A stretch of 64,000 nt of DNA from Adineta steineri. Its lineage: Eukaryota > Rotifera > Eurotatoria > Adinetida > Adinetidae. The number at the start of each line of letters is the position of its first letter. Position 1 is the first letter of the stretch. The notes beneath the pieces were generated by a model, which worked only from the letters and a program-made list of their open reading frames with translations, was not told the DNA's origin and searched no databases. The stretch lies in NCBI GenBank assembly GCA_905250115.1, contig CAJNOI010000011.1, positions 373,550 to 437,549 on the forward strand. The letters are read 5' to 3'. Of this stretch, positions 10,530-22,773 are shown piece by piece. The translations under genes were made by a program, and so were the position numbers.

Positions 10530-13500
10530 ATGTTACGGATGTTCTTTTTTCTCATCATGCTTATTCAACCTCTTTCAACTTATGAAATATTTAAATTTAC
10601 CGTTAAAGAAAAATCTCCAATAAATACATTAATTGCTGATTTATCATATGAATTAAAAATACAAAATTTAGCATTATATTCATTAAATGAATTAATACCA
10701 ATAAATAAAAATTTAATAACAATTAATAATCAAACTGGTCATTTAACAACTATGTCAATTATTGATCGTGATCAAATGTGTATTCAACAACAATGTTCAT
10801 GTAAATCATGTGAAATTATTTTTCAACTTACTATTCAAATTCAACAAACAATTATTTATAAAATAATCGAAATTAAAATTGAAGATCGAAATGATCATTC
10901 ACCTATATTCGATAATCAATCAATGATACATATCATACATATCAAAGAAAATGTGCCTTTAGGCTATCGAATTGTTTTACCAATTGCAAATGATCCTGAT
11001 GAGGGTATGTTTATTGATCTTACGTATATATGTGTATACTAAGCCTTAAGCATTATTTATTATTCTTTAGGATTGAATAGTGTACAATCATATAGTCTTG
11101 ATGGTATTAATTCTGATGATTTTGATGTAGATTATTCTTCAATTGATATACCATATTTAATTGTACGTTCATCACTTGATCATCAACGTATATCATCATA
11201 TTCTTTAACATTAATTGCATCTGATAATAATCAACAATCGAAATCACGTTCAGGTTCAATACAACTTACTATACGTATTATCAATGATTCAATGCCAACA
11301 TTTCTTCAATCTGTTTATACGATTGATATACGTGAAGATACAATAATAGGAACAAATCTATTAAAAATTGAAGCAATTAGTGATAATAATAAACAAATTT
11401 TTTATGAACTTTTAACTGAATCACCATTTATTATTGATCGTCTAACAGGAAATATTCAATTACGAAAATTATTAGATTATGAAAGAGAGAAATCTTATCG
11501 ATTAATAATTAAAGCTTATGAAAATTTAATACCTACTTATGCAATTATATTTATTCGTGTTATTGATATTAATGATAATCCTGTTGTAATTCATATTAAA
11601 GTTGAAGGTAAAAATATATTCAAAAAAAAAACAACAGTTTATTTTAAATAATAAAATATTATTTAGGAAATACAACATTAAAACAAACACATAATGATAA
11701 AAATGTTCTTTTTATTCCTGAAGATACATTAGTTGGCACAACATTGACACATGTTACTCTTACAGATCTTGATTCATACGGTAAATAATTCAAATTTTTA
11801 AAAAAAAAGATAATTTAAATAAATCTAGCATCGATATAACTCCTATGAAATTTTGATTCACACACCTGAGAAAATAAATATTGATTTGAATACGTTCCAT
11901 AACTAGAATAGAGTATATGAAAGATGCGCACGATGTTGGAAACAAAACGAACCCTCACTTCGTATCCTTATCGGAAAGACGACTACAAATCTTTGAGTTG
12001 AGTACTGTAAAAATCGACTTTTCGCTTGAATTCAAGCCAATCAGAGACCTGCATCGGAGTTAACTAAATCTCTTGCCTATAATTCATTTTTTACATTAAA
12101 TTTTTTTTGAGGTGAAGGTTTTGTTCTCTAATGTTTTCTCTGCAAACCTATATATGTCTCATTCTTCTATTAGTATAGATTTTGATAATATAATCATAAT
12201 TATTCATTTTATTTAGTTAATGGAAATCCATATTTACAATTAACAACAATTCAACCTCCATTACCATTCATTTATAAATTAATCTATCAAAATAATTTTC
12301 AAAATTTTAAACTTTATTCTTTAATTCTTCATACTAACCTTGATCGTGAGTTAAAATCAATCTATAATAATATTCAATTAATTGCTCATGATTCTGGTAC
12401 ACCAACATTACATACAAAATTATCAATTTTATTAAATATAACTGATATTAATGATTGTATACCACAAATTCTAACAAATTCAACAATTTATGATATCAAT
12501 GAAAATGATCCTATTGGTCTTATTCTTGATACATTAACTGCATATGATTGTGATTTAGGTATAAATGCTGAATATGAATATTCTATATTAAATACAACTG
12601 ATTTATTAGTTATTAATGCTCGTACAGGACAATTAAGTTTAAATCAATCGATTGATTTTGAAAAATTTCATCAACAAAAAAATCTTACAACTATTAATTT
12701 AGAATATTATATTCAAGTTAAAGATCATGGTCAACCATCATTATCAAGTCAAATAAAACTAATTCTTCGTATTCATGATTTAAATGATAATTCACCTATA
12801 TTCGATGTAAATCAATCATATAATTGGACATTTCCACATGTATTACTTCAAACAAATTCAATTCTTGGTCGTATTTTAGCTTATGATAATGATTCAGGTT
12901 TACAAGGCATTGTACATTATTCAATACGTTCATTTGATTCATGTTTAATATTAGATATAACATCTCTTGGTTATATTTATATTCAATCACAAAAATCTTG
13001 TTCATATTTATCCTATATTTTTGAAATAACAGCAAATGATTATGGTCTACCCAATTCACGTTTAACAAAACAATTATTAACGATTAATATTGATTCAAAT
13101 TCATTATTAATTCATTCATTACCACAACTTTTATCTTTATCAATTCATCGAACAATTGTTGATATTAATTCTATTGGTAATATTTCATTTATTATTGATA
13201 TAACAAATAATCATTCAATACAACCAAAAGTTTATTTGAATAATACGGATTTATTAACATGTTGGAATATAAGTTCAACCGGTGAAGTTCGTCTTATAGC
13301 TCGACCATTTGCATCATCATATATTTTATCATTAAATATTATTGATGAATATATAGAAGAGAATTTTTTTCTAAAATTTCAAATTGATATATGTAATAGT
13401 ACAATGAAAAATTCATGTCAACAATTACTAATCTATGATGATAAGAAAGATAATCAAATATTACTTTTTTGGACAATTTCTTTAGCATTAATGATAACAT

Positions 13501-14186
13501 GTTTATGCGTATTTATATTTTCAATAATAACATGTTTATGTTGTCGAAAACAACCGAAAGATAAGAAATTATCAAGTAACCAACAAAATTTTCTACAACG
13601 TAATGAAGATTTTCAAAGTGATAGGGTAAATGAAACTATGAAAAGTTTAATAATTTAACTTATTTGTTTTTTTTTTCAGACTTTTAAAAGTTCATCGGCT
13701 TCAACTATTCGAGAAGATGATCGTATGTTGATTTGTTTGAAAAAAATATTATATATATATATTTCTGTTTTTTTGTGTTTAGGAGATTCAGCATGTATTA
13801 TCAATTCGACATTATCATCGAATGTAATGCCAGTACGAACAAATTCGTGGTATCAAAATCGACGGGAATTATCAAATGTACAAACGTATCAATCGAAAAC
13901 TTGTTTTTATGATATAAAAATAGCAGAATTAATACGTAATAATCAACATCCAGCATGTGTATTTTTAAATCCTAAACCATCTCAATCAATAAGTACTGAT
14001 TATGGATTTGGTAGTTCAGATGTTTCTCCATCATCAACATCATGTTCTTTAACAAAATTAAATAATTTAAATGTTAATACACTTGAATGGAATTATGAAA
14101 TGATTACTGATCAATCACCACCACCACCATCATCACGGCCGATGAACAAAAATAGTTTTATTTCAACTCATGAATGTGTTGTTTAA
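10530..14186 (+). CDS. Protocadherin-like cadherin, single-pass adhesion receptor
   Basis: Six exons (10530-11004, 11071-11607, 11667-11780, 12217-13625, 13680-13722, 13783-14186) join in frame to 993 residues. A signal peptide (MLRMFFFLIMLIQPLSTYEI) is followed by about five to six extracellular cadherin repeats with the calcium-binding linkers DRNDHSPIF, DINDNPVV, DINDCIPQI and DLNDNSPIF; DYERE and LDRE motifs are also present. The last repeat before the membrane is degenerate. A membrane helix (ILLFWTISLALMITCLCVFIFS) precedes a tail of roughly 190 residues with no catenin-binding site that I can recognise, which argues for a protocadherin-type rather than classical cadherin. The third intron (436 bp) is far longer than the others and holds a possible inserted element. 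Function: calcium-dependent cell-cell adhesion or signalling at the plasma membrane. Start chosen because it begins the signal peptide just after a splice acceptor. Confidence 0.9.
11836..12064. mobile_element. Possible MITE-like insertion in cadherin intron 3
   Basis: The intron contains an imperfect terminal inverted repeat: TAACTCCTATG then TGATTCAC on the left against TAACTCCGATG then TGATTGGC read on the opposite strand from the right end. The enclosed sequence is visibly less AT-rich than the intron edges. No clear target-site duplication or coding capacity was seen. Confidence 0.35.
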
Positions 14187-15723
14187 TATAGTCATTAGTT
14201 TTTCTTTATTCTATACGCTTGCCATATAACAAAAAAGAAGTTCTGTTTTTGTGTATATATTAAATCAATTGAAATAAAAAAAACGTTCTACTAAAATTTT
14301 TAATACGCTATATTTTAAAAAAACATCACTGTGTATCAAATTTACAGTTGTTTTTACAGTACAAATGTATACATTCGAAGAAATCATTTTATGTTTTCAA
14401 AAGAACAGCTAGTTGCATATCAAGGATTGAATTGATTGTGAGCTCTGTTTCTTTTTCAACCTTTGACATACGTCATGCTTATTTGTTAAAAAAAAAATTT
14501 GAATATTATTAACCGATATATATTAAAAACATCATTCTTCGTATGATGCATTTAGTCATCCGTTGCATAATATAATCCTGTACTGTTACCATTGAATGCA
14601 ATACTTGAGGTGATAAAGTAGAAAATATCAATACTCATCTGTTTTATTTATATTGTACATCCCTGACTAGACAGGATTGAAAAGTAAATGATGTTAATTG
14701 TAGTTTGTAAAAGTTTATTGTCAGTATGAATACAGAAAGTATCCCGTTATATATATTCTTGAATTAAAGCATTCATCTATGAAATGGTGAAATTTAATTA
14801 TTCTAGAAGAAATTAACGATTACATTTATGTGTGAGTGAAGTAGATCACATTGAACAACGTACTTATCTACGTAATATTCTTCTCTTATTTTCCATAGTT
14901 TTTATCTATCTCAATGATTTTATTATCGATTCTCTGCTAATAAACATAAAATAATACTTCTGTTTTGAAACAGATAAGAGATACAAATATGTATATTCCT
15001 AAATACATTAACTAGCGGTTGTAAAAATCTTCCCCGTGTATATATATTAGATATAAAAACAGTAGTTATTAGAAGACGTCATATTAAATAATGATTGTTG
15101 GTTGATTTTGTACAGATTTTACATGCTCTGGTAAGTTTATAATAAATGAAAGTCATGTTTATTATATTGCATAAGAAAAACAAAACGTATCTGCTATTAT
15201 ATACTCAATATCGAACGGATGCAATAAGTATGAATCTTTAAATTTTATAAACAAGACAATCATTGTATTCTATATCGATTTCAATACAATATATTAGATA
15301 GTAATGATAGAAGAAGCGAGAATTTAAGATTTAACTAATGTGTATTGAGTAAAAAATATCTTCATTTCATTCATATATATGTACAGGTAAATTATGTTTA
15401 TGACGCAAAAGCTATTCGTCAGTATTGTTTTTAACACGTGTATTGATACTTTTCGTTTAAGCTATGACAAGAACTGTTTTTTGTCATTGAATATATATAT
15501 ACAATGATTATTTATAGAGTATGTTATTATCGATGACGATACGTACAGATTTTTCTACTGTTTATTTGTTTTTCATTATTTCGTTCATTCATTGTAATGA
15601 ATAAGAGACGCTGTTTAATATACAGTGTCAGGCAGTGCATAATACACTAGACTAAAACGATGCATATCTATATGCATTGATAACATCATTTTATTTTAGA
15701 TTTAACATTTTCAGATCGTGCTC
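14187..15723. other. Intergenic, about 1.5 kb, no gene seen
   Basis: Contains a poly(A) signal for the cadherin gene (AATAAA at 14273-14278). The rest is AT-rich without recognisable coding segments on either strand. Confidence 0.6.
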
Positions 15724-17126
15724 ATGAAGGGAAATAGTCGTTTTATTTCTATTATTCTGATGATCGCTATTCTGATCTTCTCAGGCATACATTTGGGTAT
15801 TAGTATTGGAATTATTGATAGTTCTCATCAGTATGGTAATATTTTTCGTCGAGAACAAGATTTGTCTATATTCAATATTATTATCGGTATTCTTGGTATA
15901 ATTATTAGTTTATTTGGTCTCTTTGCTTTAATAACTAGACGTGTAGTTTTGAGTAAGTAAATCTTATTTCTATTAAAAACAGCCACCTGCAGATGAGGTT
16001 CATATATTTAATTTCTCTTTTAAGGTAAAATTACAGCTGGTAGTTGTTTGTTTCTCAGTTTATGTGCACTTGTTTCTTTGATTGCTGCAATTGCAATTAA
16101 TTTTGGAGCCGCTAGTTATATTAGTTCACATTTCTTGAATAATATGAAGCGTTATGATACCAGTGCACATGCTCGAAATAGCATCGACAATATTCAACGA
16201 AATTATGATTGTTGTGGTCATAAAATGTGGATTGATTGGGCAACAATATCATCAGATGCAACGTTATCCAATATAGATAAAACAACTAGCTCAAGCACAA
16301 CGATATCATCTGATATGAATGTACCACCTAAAAATGGAGATGGAAGAAAAAATAGCAAGAGTAAGACTACACCAGAAACCGAAAGTAGCACAACATCTAA
16401 TATTATAACAAATTATGTTGTCTGGCCAAATTCGAACAGTAACCAAGATTCAAATGAAGAAGTGCAACAAGTACCATCTCAAAATTCAAAACCAGAAATA
16501 CAAATTTATCCAGTATCAAAAACAGCAATGCAATCTAATAATCCTTCGTCTGTATATAGAGTCAGCGATCGTAATCCACAGGACAACAATGCAGCACCAT
16601 CGAACCAATTATATTATATACAAAAACGACAAATACAATCAAACCATCCCAATATCGATGATATATCTTCACCTTTTAATATCTTTTTACCTGAATCATG
16701 CTGTGCAAATAGAGTATCAACAGTATTCAATTCATTTGATTCATGTGAATTTTATTTTTCCATATATTGAAAAATTAGGAAAAAATATTAACATTCTTTT
16801 ATTTTTCTTTAGATTGTGTATCTAGTGCTGATGATACACCAAGCAGTTATCATAAAGTTGGATGTTCAAATAGAATTAGCAAAGTTGCTGCTCATCAAAC
16901 AACTTCTATTGCCATCATTAATGTTTGTCTTCTTATTTTTGCATTGGTCGCCATTCCTGTAGTTAAAACAGCGTATTCTAATTATGAAAGTCCTCCAAAG
17001 AAATATAGAAATTCATCAATACAAAGTCAACAATTTCATTATGGATATTCCGATCATGCTGTATTCAATAAAACTCCAAAAACTTCCGTTATTAACTACA
17101 ATACGGACTATTCAATATTTCAGTAA
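15724..17126 (+). CDS. Tetraspanin with a greatly enlarged second extracellular loop
   Basis: Three exons (15724-15952, 16025-16744, 16813-17126) encode 420 residues with four membrane segments: one at the N-terminus, two flanking the short cytoplasmic turn, and one near the C-terminus (SIAIINVCLLIFALVAIPVV). The large loop carries the diagnostic CCG motif (YDCCGHKMW) and the later PESCC motif, so this is a genuine tetraspanin. Between them lies an insert of well over 100 residues rich in Ser, Thr, Asn and Gln, which makes the protein much longer than the usual 230-300 residues. The cytoplasmic tail is Tyr-rich. Tetraspanins organise membrane microdomains and partner receptors; the insert may be a glycosylated linker. 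A poly(A) signal lies at 17241-17246. Confidence 0.85.
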
Positions 17127-17743
17127 AATCATAAATTTCAAAACACTTATATTCGATAAAGCACGTATTAAACACGTTACATGGATTTATTTTTACACTA
17201 TTTTTCTTTTATGTGTATTTACTAACTAATCATTTTTAATAATAAACAATTCCATTCATTTCAAAGAGTACATTGTTAATACCGTTCGAATAGGAATGTT
17301 GTAGGATGTAATTGCTTATTTCCTACAATATTAGCTTGTTTTACTATAATTGTTTTTTGGCATTTATACGATATGTAACTTATTGTTAATAGTAGTATTC
17401 ATTCTTAACACATTTTTTTTGATTTAACGACTGATATAAAGATATCTGAATAAAGAAAACAGTAAAGTTAAGGATATTTATTCATATCGTAGTCATCTCT
17501 TAATGAGACAATAGGATTTCTTTGGTAAAAATATCCTGTATGAAAGTATGCAATTTCATAGTTTTCTATTAGCATAATTGTAAACTTATCTTAATATGAA
17601 TTATAGTGAAATTTTATTCTCTTATATTAAGGACATAAAATCTATTTTTCTGTTTACCTTTGGTTAAAAGTTTCTGCGTAATATACATCATTATTACAAA
17701 TATAAGAAGGGTAGAGTGATATTACGACATTTACTTGTTTTAG
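17127..17743. other. Intergenic, no gene seen
   Basis: Contains the tetraspanin 3' UTR and poly(A) signal AATAAA at 17241-17246; otherwise AT-rich with nothing recognisable. Confidence 0.5.
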
Positions 17744-18349
17744 TCAAAAATATCGTAAATCAATGACAATAACAAATGATAGCAGTCTATTGAAAACAAA
17801 TTTCCTAGTAAATAAAATTCTAGGATACCAATAATCTGATGATCGGTGCTAATAACGCTAATGATGAAACATATAGTAATGATAATGAGTCAAATATAGG
17901 TCTTTAAATCAAAATGAATTCAGATTTTTAAACAATCCAATCTATCTTATTTTGATGAAATATGTTATATGTTGCAAAAAATTCAGTATAATGGAAAAGT
18001 ATCATTCACTTTCACTATTATTCGATTAGAATGAAAATAGTTTTCTTACTGAAAACGTATAAACGATAAAACTGTTTATTAATGCAAATTAAAGAAAACT
18101 CTTCGAAGTATAACTGTTAAATATTATAAATATAATAAAATTCTTCAACCCAAAATTGATTTAGCTTAATTTTCTTTTATTTTTGAGATAATCAGTATAT
18201 ATACACTTGGAAAACACGTATATTTTATAGTTACTGATGATAAAGAGGATAAAGAAATAAAAGTTAACAATGTATCGAATGTAAAAGAACAGAACAATCT
18301 TGAGAGTTATAATGATGATATCGTGTTATCATCACTAACATCATCATAA
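17744..18349 (+). pseudogene. Orphan coding exons (C-terminal tail of an unknown protein), possible gene remnant
   Basis: Two segments with splice-like borders join in frame: 17824-17899 (DTNNLMIGANNANDETYSND...) after an AG, and 18231-18349 (TDDKEDKEIKVNNVSNV...LTSS, then TAA) after TTTTATAG. A third segment at 17744-17807 (KYRKSMTITNDSSLLKTNFL) after TTTTAG would join in frame only if a 16-base GT...AG stretch were removed, which is too short for a normal intron. The acidic, Asn/Ser-rich tail resembles a cytoplasmic C-terminus. KYRKS weakly recalls KKYRNSS in the tail of the tetraspanin upstream, so a partial duplicate or an alternative 3' end of that gene is possible. I found no upstream exons. 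Confidence 0.35.
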
Positions 18350-19123
18350 CAAAACACAACTATTTTTACTTGAGATTTATTACATACACGTTGCTCTTAT
18401 TGTATGCAAATAATAGTTACTTTATTACCAGGACTTCATATTGTGCGATAAACAAAAAATCTTCGTATTGCATTTTACAGACGAATTTGGCTCGCGCATT
18501 ATCTGATTAATTTTTATAAAATCAAATATACATATGAGTTGAATATACCTCGCTTCATTTTTCTACGAGAGTGAGTGCATAAGTGTATGAAAAAAGAACC
18601 TATTTAGTCATTCAAATGATTATAAATCATATACTATACATATATATTGAGAAAAACTATTATTATAATCCATAGATTTCTGTTATCTTCTTCTTTGATG
18701 AACTGATACAAAGATGTCTCAAGATCAAAATCACTATATAATTCTCAAAAATTCAATGTGAATAATAACGGATCAAGTCTATAGAAAACCGACAGTTATA
18801 GTTCATTCATTACATTGAGGGCTAACAAAAAATAATGTAGTATATTATTTCTAAACCATTTACATTGTGCGACATCTGTTATATTTCGAAATCATTTGAA
18901 ATTAATATTATAATATTTTTTGAAATTAAAATTACTATGAATAAGTTTGATTGAGACAAAGTAGAAATATTTTAATAAAATCTCATAAGATGTCAGTAGT
19001 TATATGATTTAAATGACTCATTTGTTTATTTGTTTGATCTTTTTTTTTTCGATTCCTCAGATCTCTAACTCTCACTTGTCTATTATCTTTATCAAAAAAA
19101 AACATTAAAAAACAACATCGCCA
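18350..19123. other. Intergenic, about 0.8 kb, no gene seen
   Basis: AT-rich spacer; nothing recognisable on either strand. The last 100 bases are pyrimidine-rich just upstream of the next start codon. Confidence 0.5.
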
Positions 19124-20083
19124 ATGTCATTTTCTTCATTACCTATAATTGATCTTAAAGCAGATGAATCAATCATTATACAAGCAATGTTAAATGCTTG
19201 TTCTACAACTGGTTTTTTCTATCTTCGTAATCATAATCTTCTCGATGCTCAAGAACATATGTTTAAACTTGCAAAAGAATTCTTTCGTCTACCATCGAAC
19301 ATAAAAGAACAATATGGTATAACAGAAGAAAATTATGGTTATGTTCGACGTGGACAAGAAAATCTTGCTGGAAATGAAACAAAATCCATTGATGAAAAAG
19401 AAGCATTTAATATAAGAAATTTAGTTCAACCTAATGAATTACCTTCATTAATGGCTCAGTCAGATAATTATGAAATTATTACTAAATTTCAAAATGATTG
19501 TTATGATTTATGTATGAAATTATTAACATATCTTGCTCAAAGTTTTGATATTGATTCAGATTATTTTACATCAAAACATAAACGAGAACTTAAATCAGCG
19601 GGTACACTTCGACTTCTTCATTATCCTGCTGTAAAAAATTATTCCGATGAATCTATTCGTGCTGGTGCTCATTCTGATTATGGTTCATTAACTCTTCTTT
19701 TTCAACATTTACATCAATCAGGTCTTGAAGTACTTGATCGTTCAACAAATACTTGGTATCCTGTTGAACCATATGATGATATGATTGTTGTTAATTTTGG
19801 TGATGTTTTTGAATATTGGTCAAAAGGTTTCATTAAAAGTACTGTTCATCGTGTTACCATGCCAATAATTGATTCAACTAAAGAAAATGAACGATTTTCC
19901 ATAGCATATTTTTGTCATCCAAATGATTCAGCATTATTAACACCAGTTCCATCGAAATTAATTCTTGATCGAGAATTTGAAAAAGATGAACATGCAAAAC
20001 TTGCACTTCAGGATAATAATCAAAATACATTAACAGCTGGTGAACATTTTCAAATGCGAATCAATAAAACATATACATATTAG
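19124..20083 (+). CDS. 2-oxoglutarate/Fe(II)-dependent dioxygenase of the isopenicillin-N-synthase-like family, intronless
   Basis: A single open frame of 319 residues, the normal length for the family. It begins with the DIOX_N segment (LPIIDLKADE, then GFFYLRNHN) and ends with the 2OG-FeII_Oxy double-stranded beta-helix. The iron ligands are visible: H and D in AHSDYGSLTLL and the distal H in KSTVHRV, followed by the 2-oxoglutarate-binding RFSIAYF (R.S motif). The fold hydroxylates or cyclises small molecules; the substrate is unknown. The absence of introns, unlike nearly all neighbours, and the similarity by eye to bacterial, fungal and plant oxidases suggest possible horizontal transfer. 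It lies 199 bp upstream of the V-ATPase gene on the same strand. Confidence 0.9.
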   Translation: MSFSSLPIIDLKADESIIIQAMLNACSTTGFFYLRNHNLLDAQEHMFKLAKEFFRLPSNIKEQYGITEENYGYVRRGQENLAGNETKSIDEKEAFNIRNLVQPNELPSLMAQSDNYEIITKFQNDCYDLCMKLLTYLAQSFDIDSDYFTSKHKRELKSAGTLRLLHYPAVKNYSDESIRAGAHSDYGSLTLLFQHLHQSGLEVLDRSTNTWYPVEPYDDMIVVNFGDVFEYWSKGFIKSTVHRVTMPIIDSTKENERFSIAYFCHPNDSALLTPVPSKLILDREFEKDEHAKLALQDNNQNTLTAGEHFQMRINKTYTY

Positions 20084-20282
20084 TAATTATGATATTTAAC
20101 ATATCTTTCGATTTTTCTACAATGTAATTAGTCAGATAATATTTTTTCTTAAACAATGTAATTTTGTGATTTTTTAATAGCTGTGATCAGGTGATAAATA
20201 TAGAATGATTTTTTTTTCTATGGGAGAATAGATAGATGTTTATATTAATTTCAGATTGCTTTTTCTTAATTTAAATTGAACA

Positions 20283-21765
20283 ATGAAAGACGATCTTCTC
20301 TTTAATCTTGATCATGGTTATGCTGAAGGTTTATGTCGTGGTTTTAGAAGTGGAATTTTAAGCAGCTCGGATTATCATAATTTAGTACAATGTGAAACAC
20401 TTGAAGGTAAGATTTTTAATACTATCGAATATTTTTTTCGGAGAATATATATTTTAGATTTACGACTTCATCTTGCATCAACTGATTATGGTAATTTTTT
20501 GGCTAATGAATCAAGTCCATTAACTGTTAATGTTATTGATGATCGTCTACGTGAGAAACTTGTTCAAGAATTTCAACATCTACGAAATATTTCTTATGAA
20601 CCATTATCAACATTTCTTGATTATATAACGTAAATTATTTAATATATAATTTTATCAATTATTTTATTTTTTGCTTCTTAAAGATATTCTTATATGATTG
20701 ATAATATTGTCTTATTAATTACTGGTACACTTCATCAACGTCCAGTTACTGATCTTTTACCACGTTGTCATCCTTTGGGTATTTTTGAAACACTTGGTAG
20801 CATTACAATTGCTGATACACCATCACAACTTTATAATGCTGTACTTGTCGATACACCATTAGGTATAGAATTCAATGATTTATTTAATGATATATATACA
20901 TACAATCTTTTTTTTCTTCTTTCAGCTCCATATCTTACGGAGAATGTTTCTGAACATGATCTTGATGAATTAAATATTGAAATCATACGTAGTACACTTT
21001 ATAAAGTAAATAAATCATTTATTTGATTCGATTTATTTTAATATTTTTATTCTAGGCATATATTCAAGATTTTTATAATTTTTGCAAGAATCTTGGTGGT
21101 ATTACAGCCGAAGTTATGTGCGAAATTCTTGCCGTATGTATAAAAGAAAATAAATAAACAAAAAATAATATGATATATTTATTTAGTTTGAAGCTGATCG
21201 TCGTGCATTTATGATTACAATCAATTCATTTGATACAGGTCTTACACAAGATGAACGAGCAAAACTTTATCCAGAATGTGGTCATTTACATCCCGATGGT
21301 TTACAAGAATTACGTCGTACTGATAGTTATGAAGCCGTACGTGATGTTGCTGCTCGTTATCCTGTAAGTTATTTATTTTCTTTCGTAAAAAATAGATCTA
21401 ACGAATTCATAATTATTCTAGCAATACCATGCATTATTCGAAGGAACTGGCACAAATACAGGTGATAAAACAATTGAAGATAAATTTTTTGAACATGAAG
21501 TAAAGAATTTTATTTTAATAAAACAATTCATATTTTTATATTTGTGTTAAGGTTAAGCTTAATAAGAATGCATTTCTTCGTCAATTTCATTTTGGTATTT
21601 TCTATGCTTATTTAAAATTAAAAGAACAAGAAAGTCGAAATATAATTTGGATTGCTGAATGTATTGCACATAAACATCGAGCACGGTAAATATTTTTTTG
21701 TACTAAATTCTATTAAAACTATTTTGTTTTTATTTAGAATTGACAACTACATACCAATATTTTAG
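20283..21765 (+). CDS. ATP6V0D1: V-type proton ATPase subunit d (Vo sector)
   Basis: Nine short exons are separated by small introns. Human-like blocks appear in order: [96 protein letters not shown], and the invariant end [20 protein letters not shown] followed by YIPIF. The last nine codons sit in their own exon (21738-21765). Subunit d is the cytosolic cap on the proteolipid ring and couples V1 rotation to proton pumping in endosomes, lysosomes and plasma membrane. A pyrimidine-rich AG lies about 28 bases upstream of the ATG at 20283. Length is near the usual 350 residues and nothing looks broken. Confidence 0.95.
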
Positions 21766-22046
21766 AATGACTAGAAATTTTCTTCCATTATAACAGTGCA
21801 ATGTTGTTTGTTTGTTTTGTAAAATTTTATTTTATTATTATCCTAATTATTTTGTGTGTGTGTGTGTTGTATGATGATTATTTGGATAAGAACAAATTTC
21901 CCCCCTTTTTTTTTGGTGTTTTCTTCTATTTATTGAATGATGATTTTTTTTCCCCGTAAATATATCTATACATATATATAATCGACATTCCTATATGACA
22001 TGATTATAGATCTAATAATTTATTGAATATCAAATAGACAATAAGA

Positions 22047-22773
22047 ATGGGCGATGATATAATGAATTATAATGGTGGTGTTGCTGTAGCAATGAAAGGT
22101 AAAGAATGTGTCGCTATTGCATGTGATAAACGTTATGGTGTACAAAATAAAACAATTGCAACAAACTTTACAAAAATATATCAATATGGTGATCATTGCT
22201 TTGTAGCATTTTGTGGATTAGCAACAGATGTAAGTAGATTTAAATTAAGATTTTATTTGAACAAACAGACTTGTTATTTCAGGTACAAACTGTAGCTCAA
22301 CGCTTGAAATTTCGTACAAATTTATATGAATTACGTGAACAACGAAAATTAAAACCAAATGTATTATATAGTATGTTAACAAATTTACTATATGAACGAC
22401 GATTTGGACCATATTTCGTATTTACACTTGTTATTGGTCTTGATCCTAAAACTGGTGAAACATATATTTATGATTCGGATAATATTGGAGCTGTTAGTGA
22501 TAATGTTAATTTAGCTACAGTTGGAACAGCTAGTGATTATATATTCGGTCTTGGTATGTTTTTTGTGTTTTTGAATAATTTATAATAAAAAATTATTTTA
22601 TAGGTGAATTGTTGTTTAAGCCAAATATGAATCCCGATGAATTATTCGAAGCAACATCACAAGCATTATTAAATGGTGTTGATCGTGATTCAGCTAGTGG
22701 TTGGGGTGCAGTTGTTTATGTTGTCGAAAAAGATAAAGTTACTGTACGAGAATTGAAAGGTCGACAAGATTAG
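22047..22773 (+). CDS. PSMB3: 20S proteasome subunit beta-3
   Basis: Three exons (22047-22229, 22283-22553, 22604-22773) encode about 207 residues, the usual length being about 205. Diagnostic matches are IMNYNGGVAVAMKGKECVAI at the N-terminus, GLATDVQTVAQRLKFRTNLY, NLLYERRFGPYFV, GLDPKTGETYI and the tail DRDSASGWGAVVYVVEKDKV ending ELKGRQD. Beta-3 is a structural, non-catalytic subunit and, as expected, lacks the processed N-terminal Thr. It starts only 281 bp after the V-ATPase stop on the same strand, and an ATAG lies nine bases before the ATG. Confidence 0.95.
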
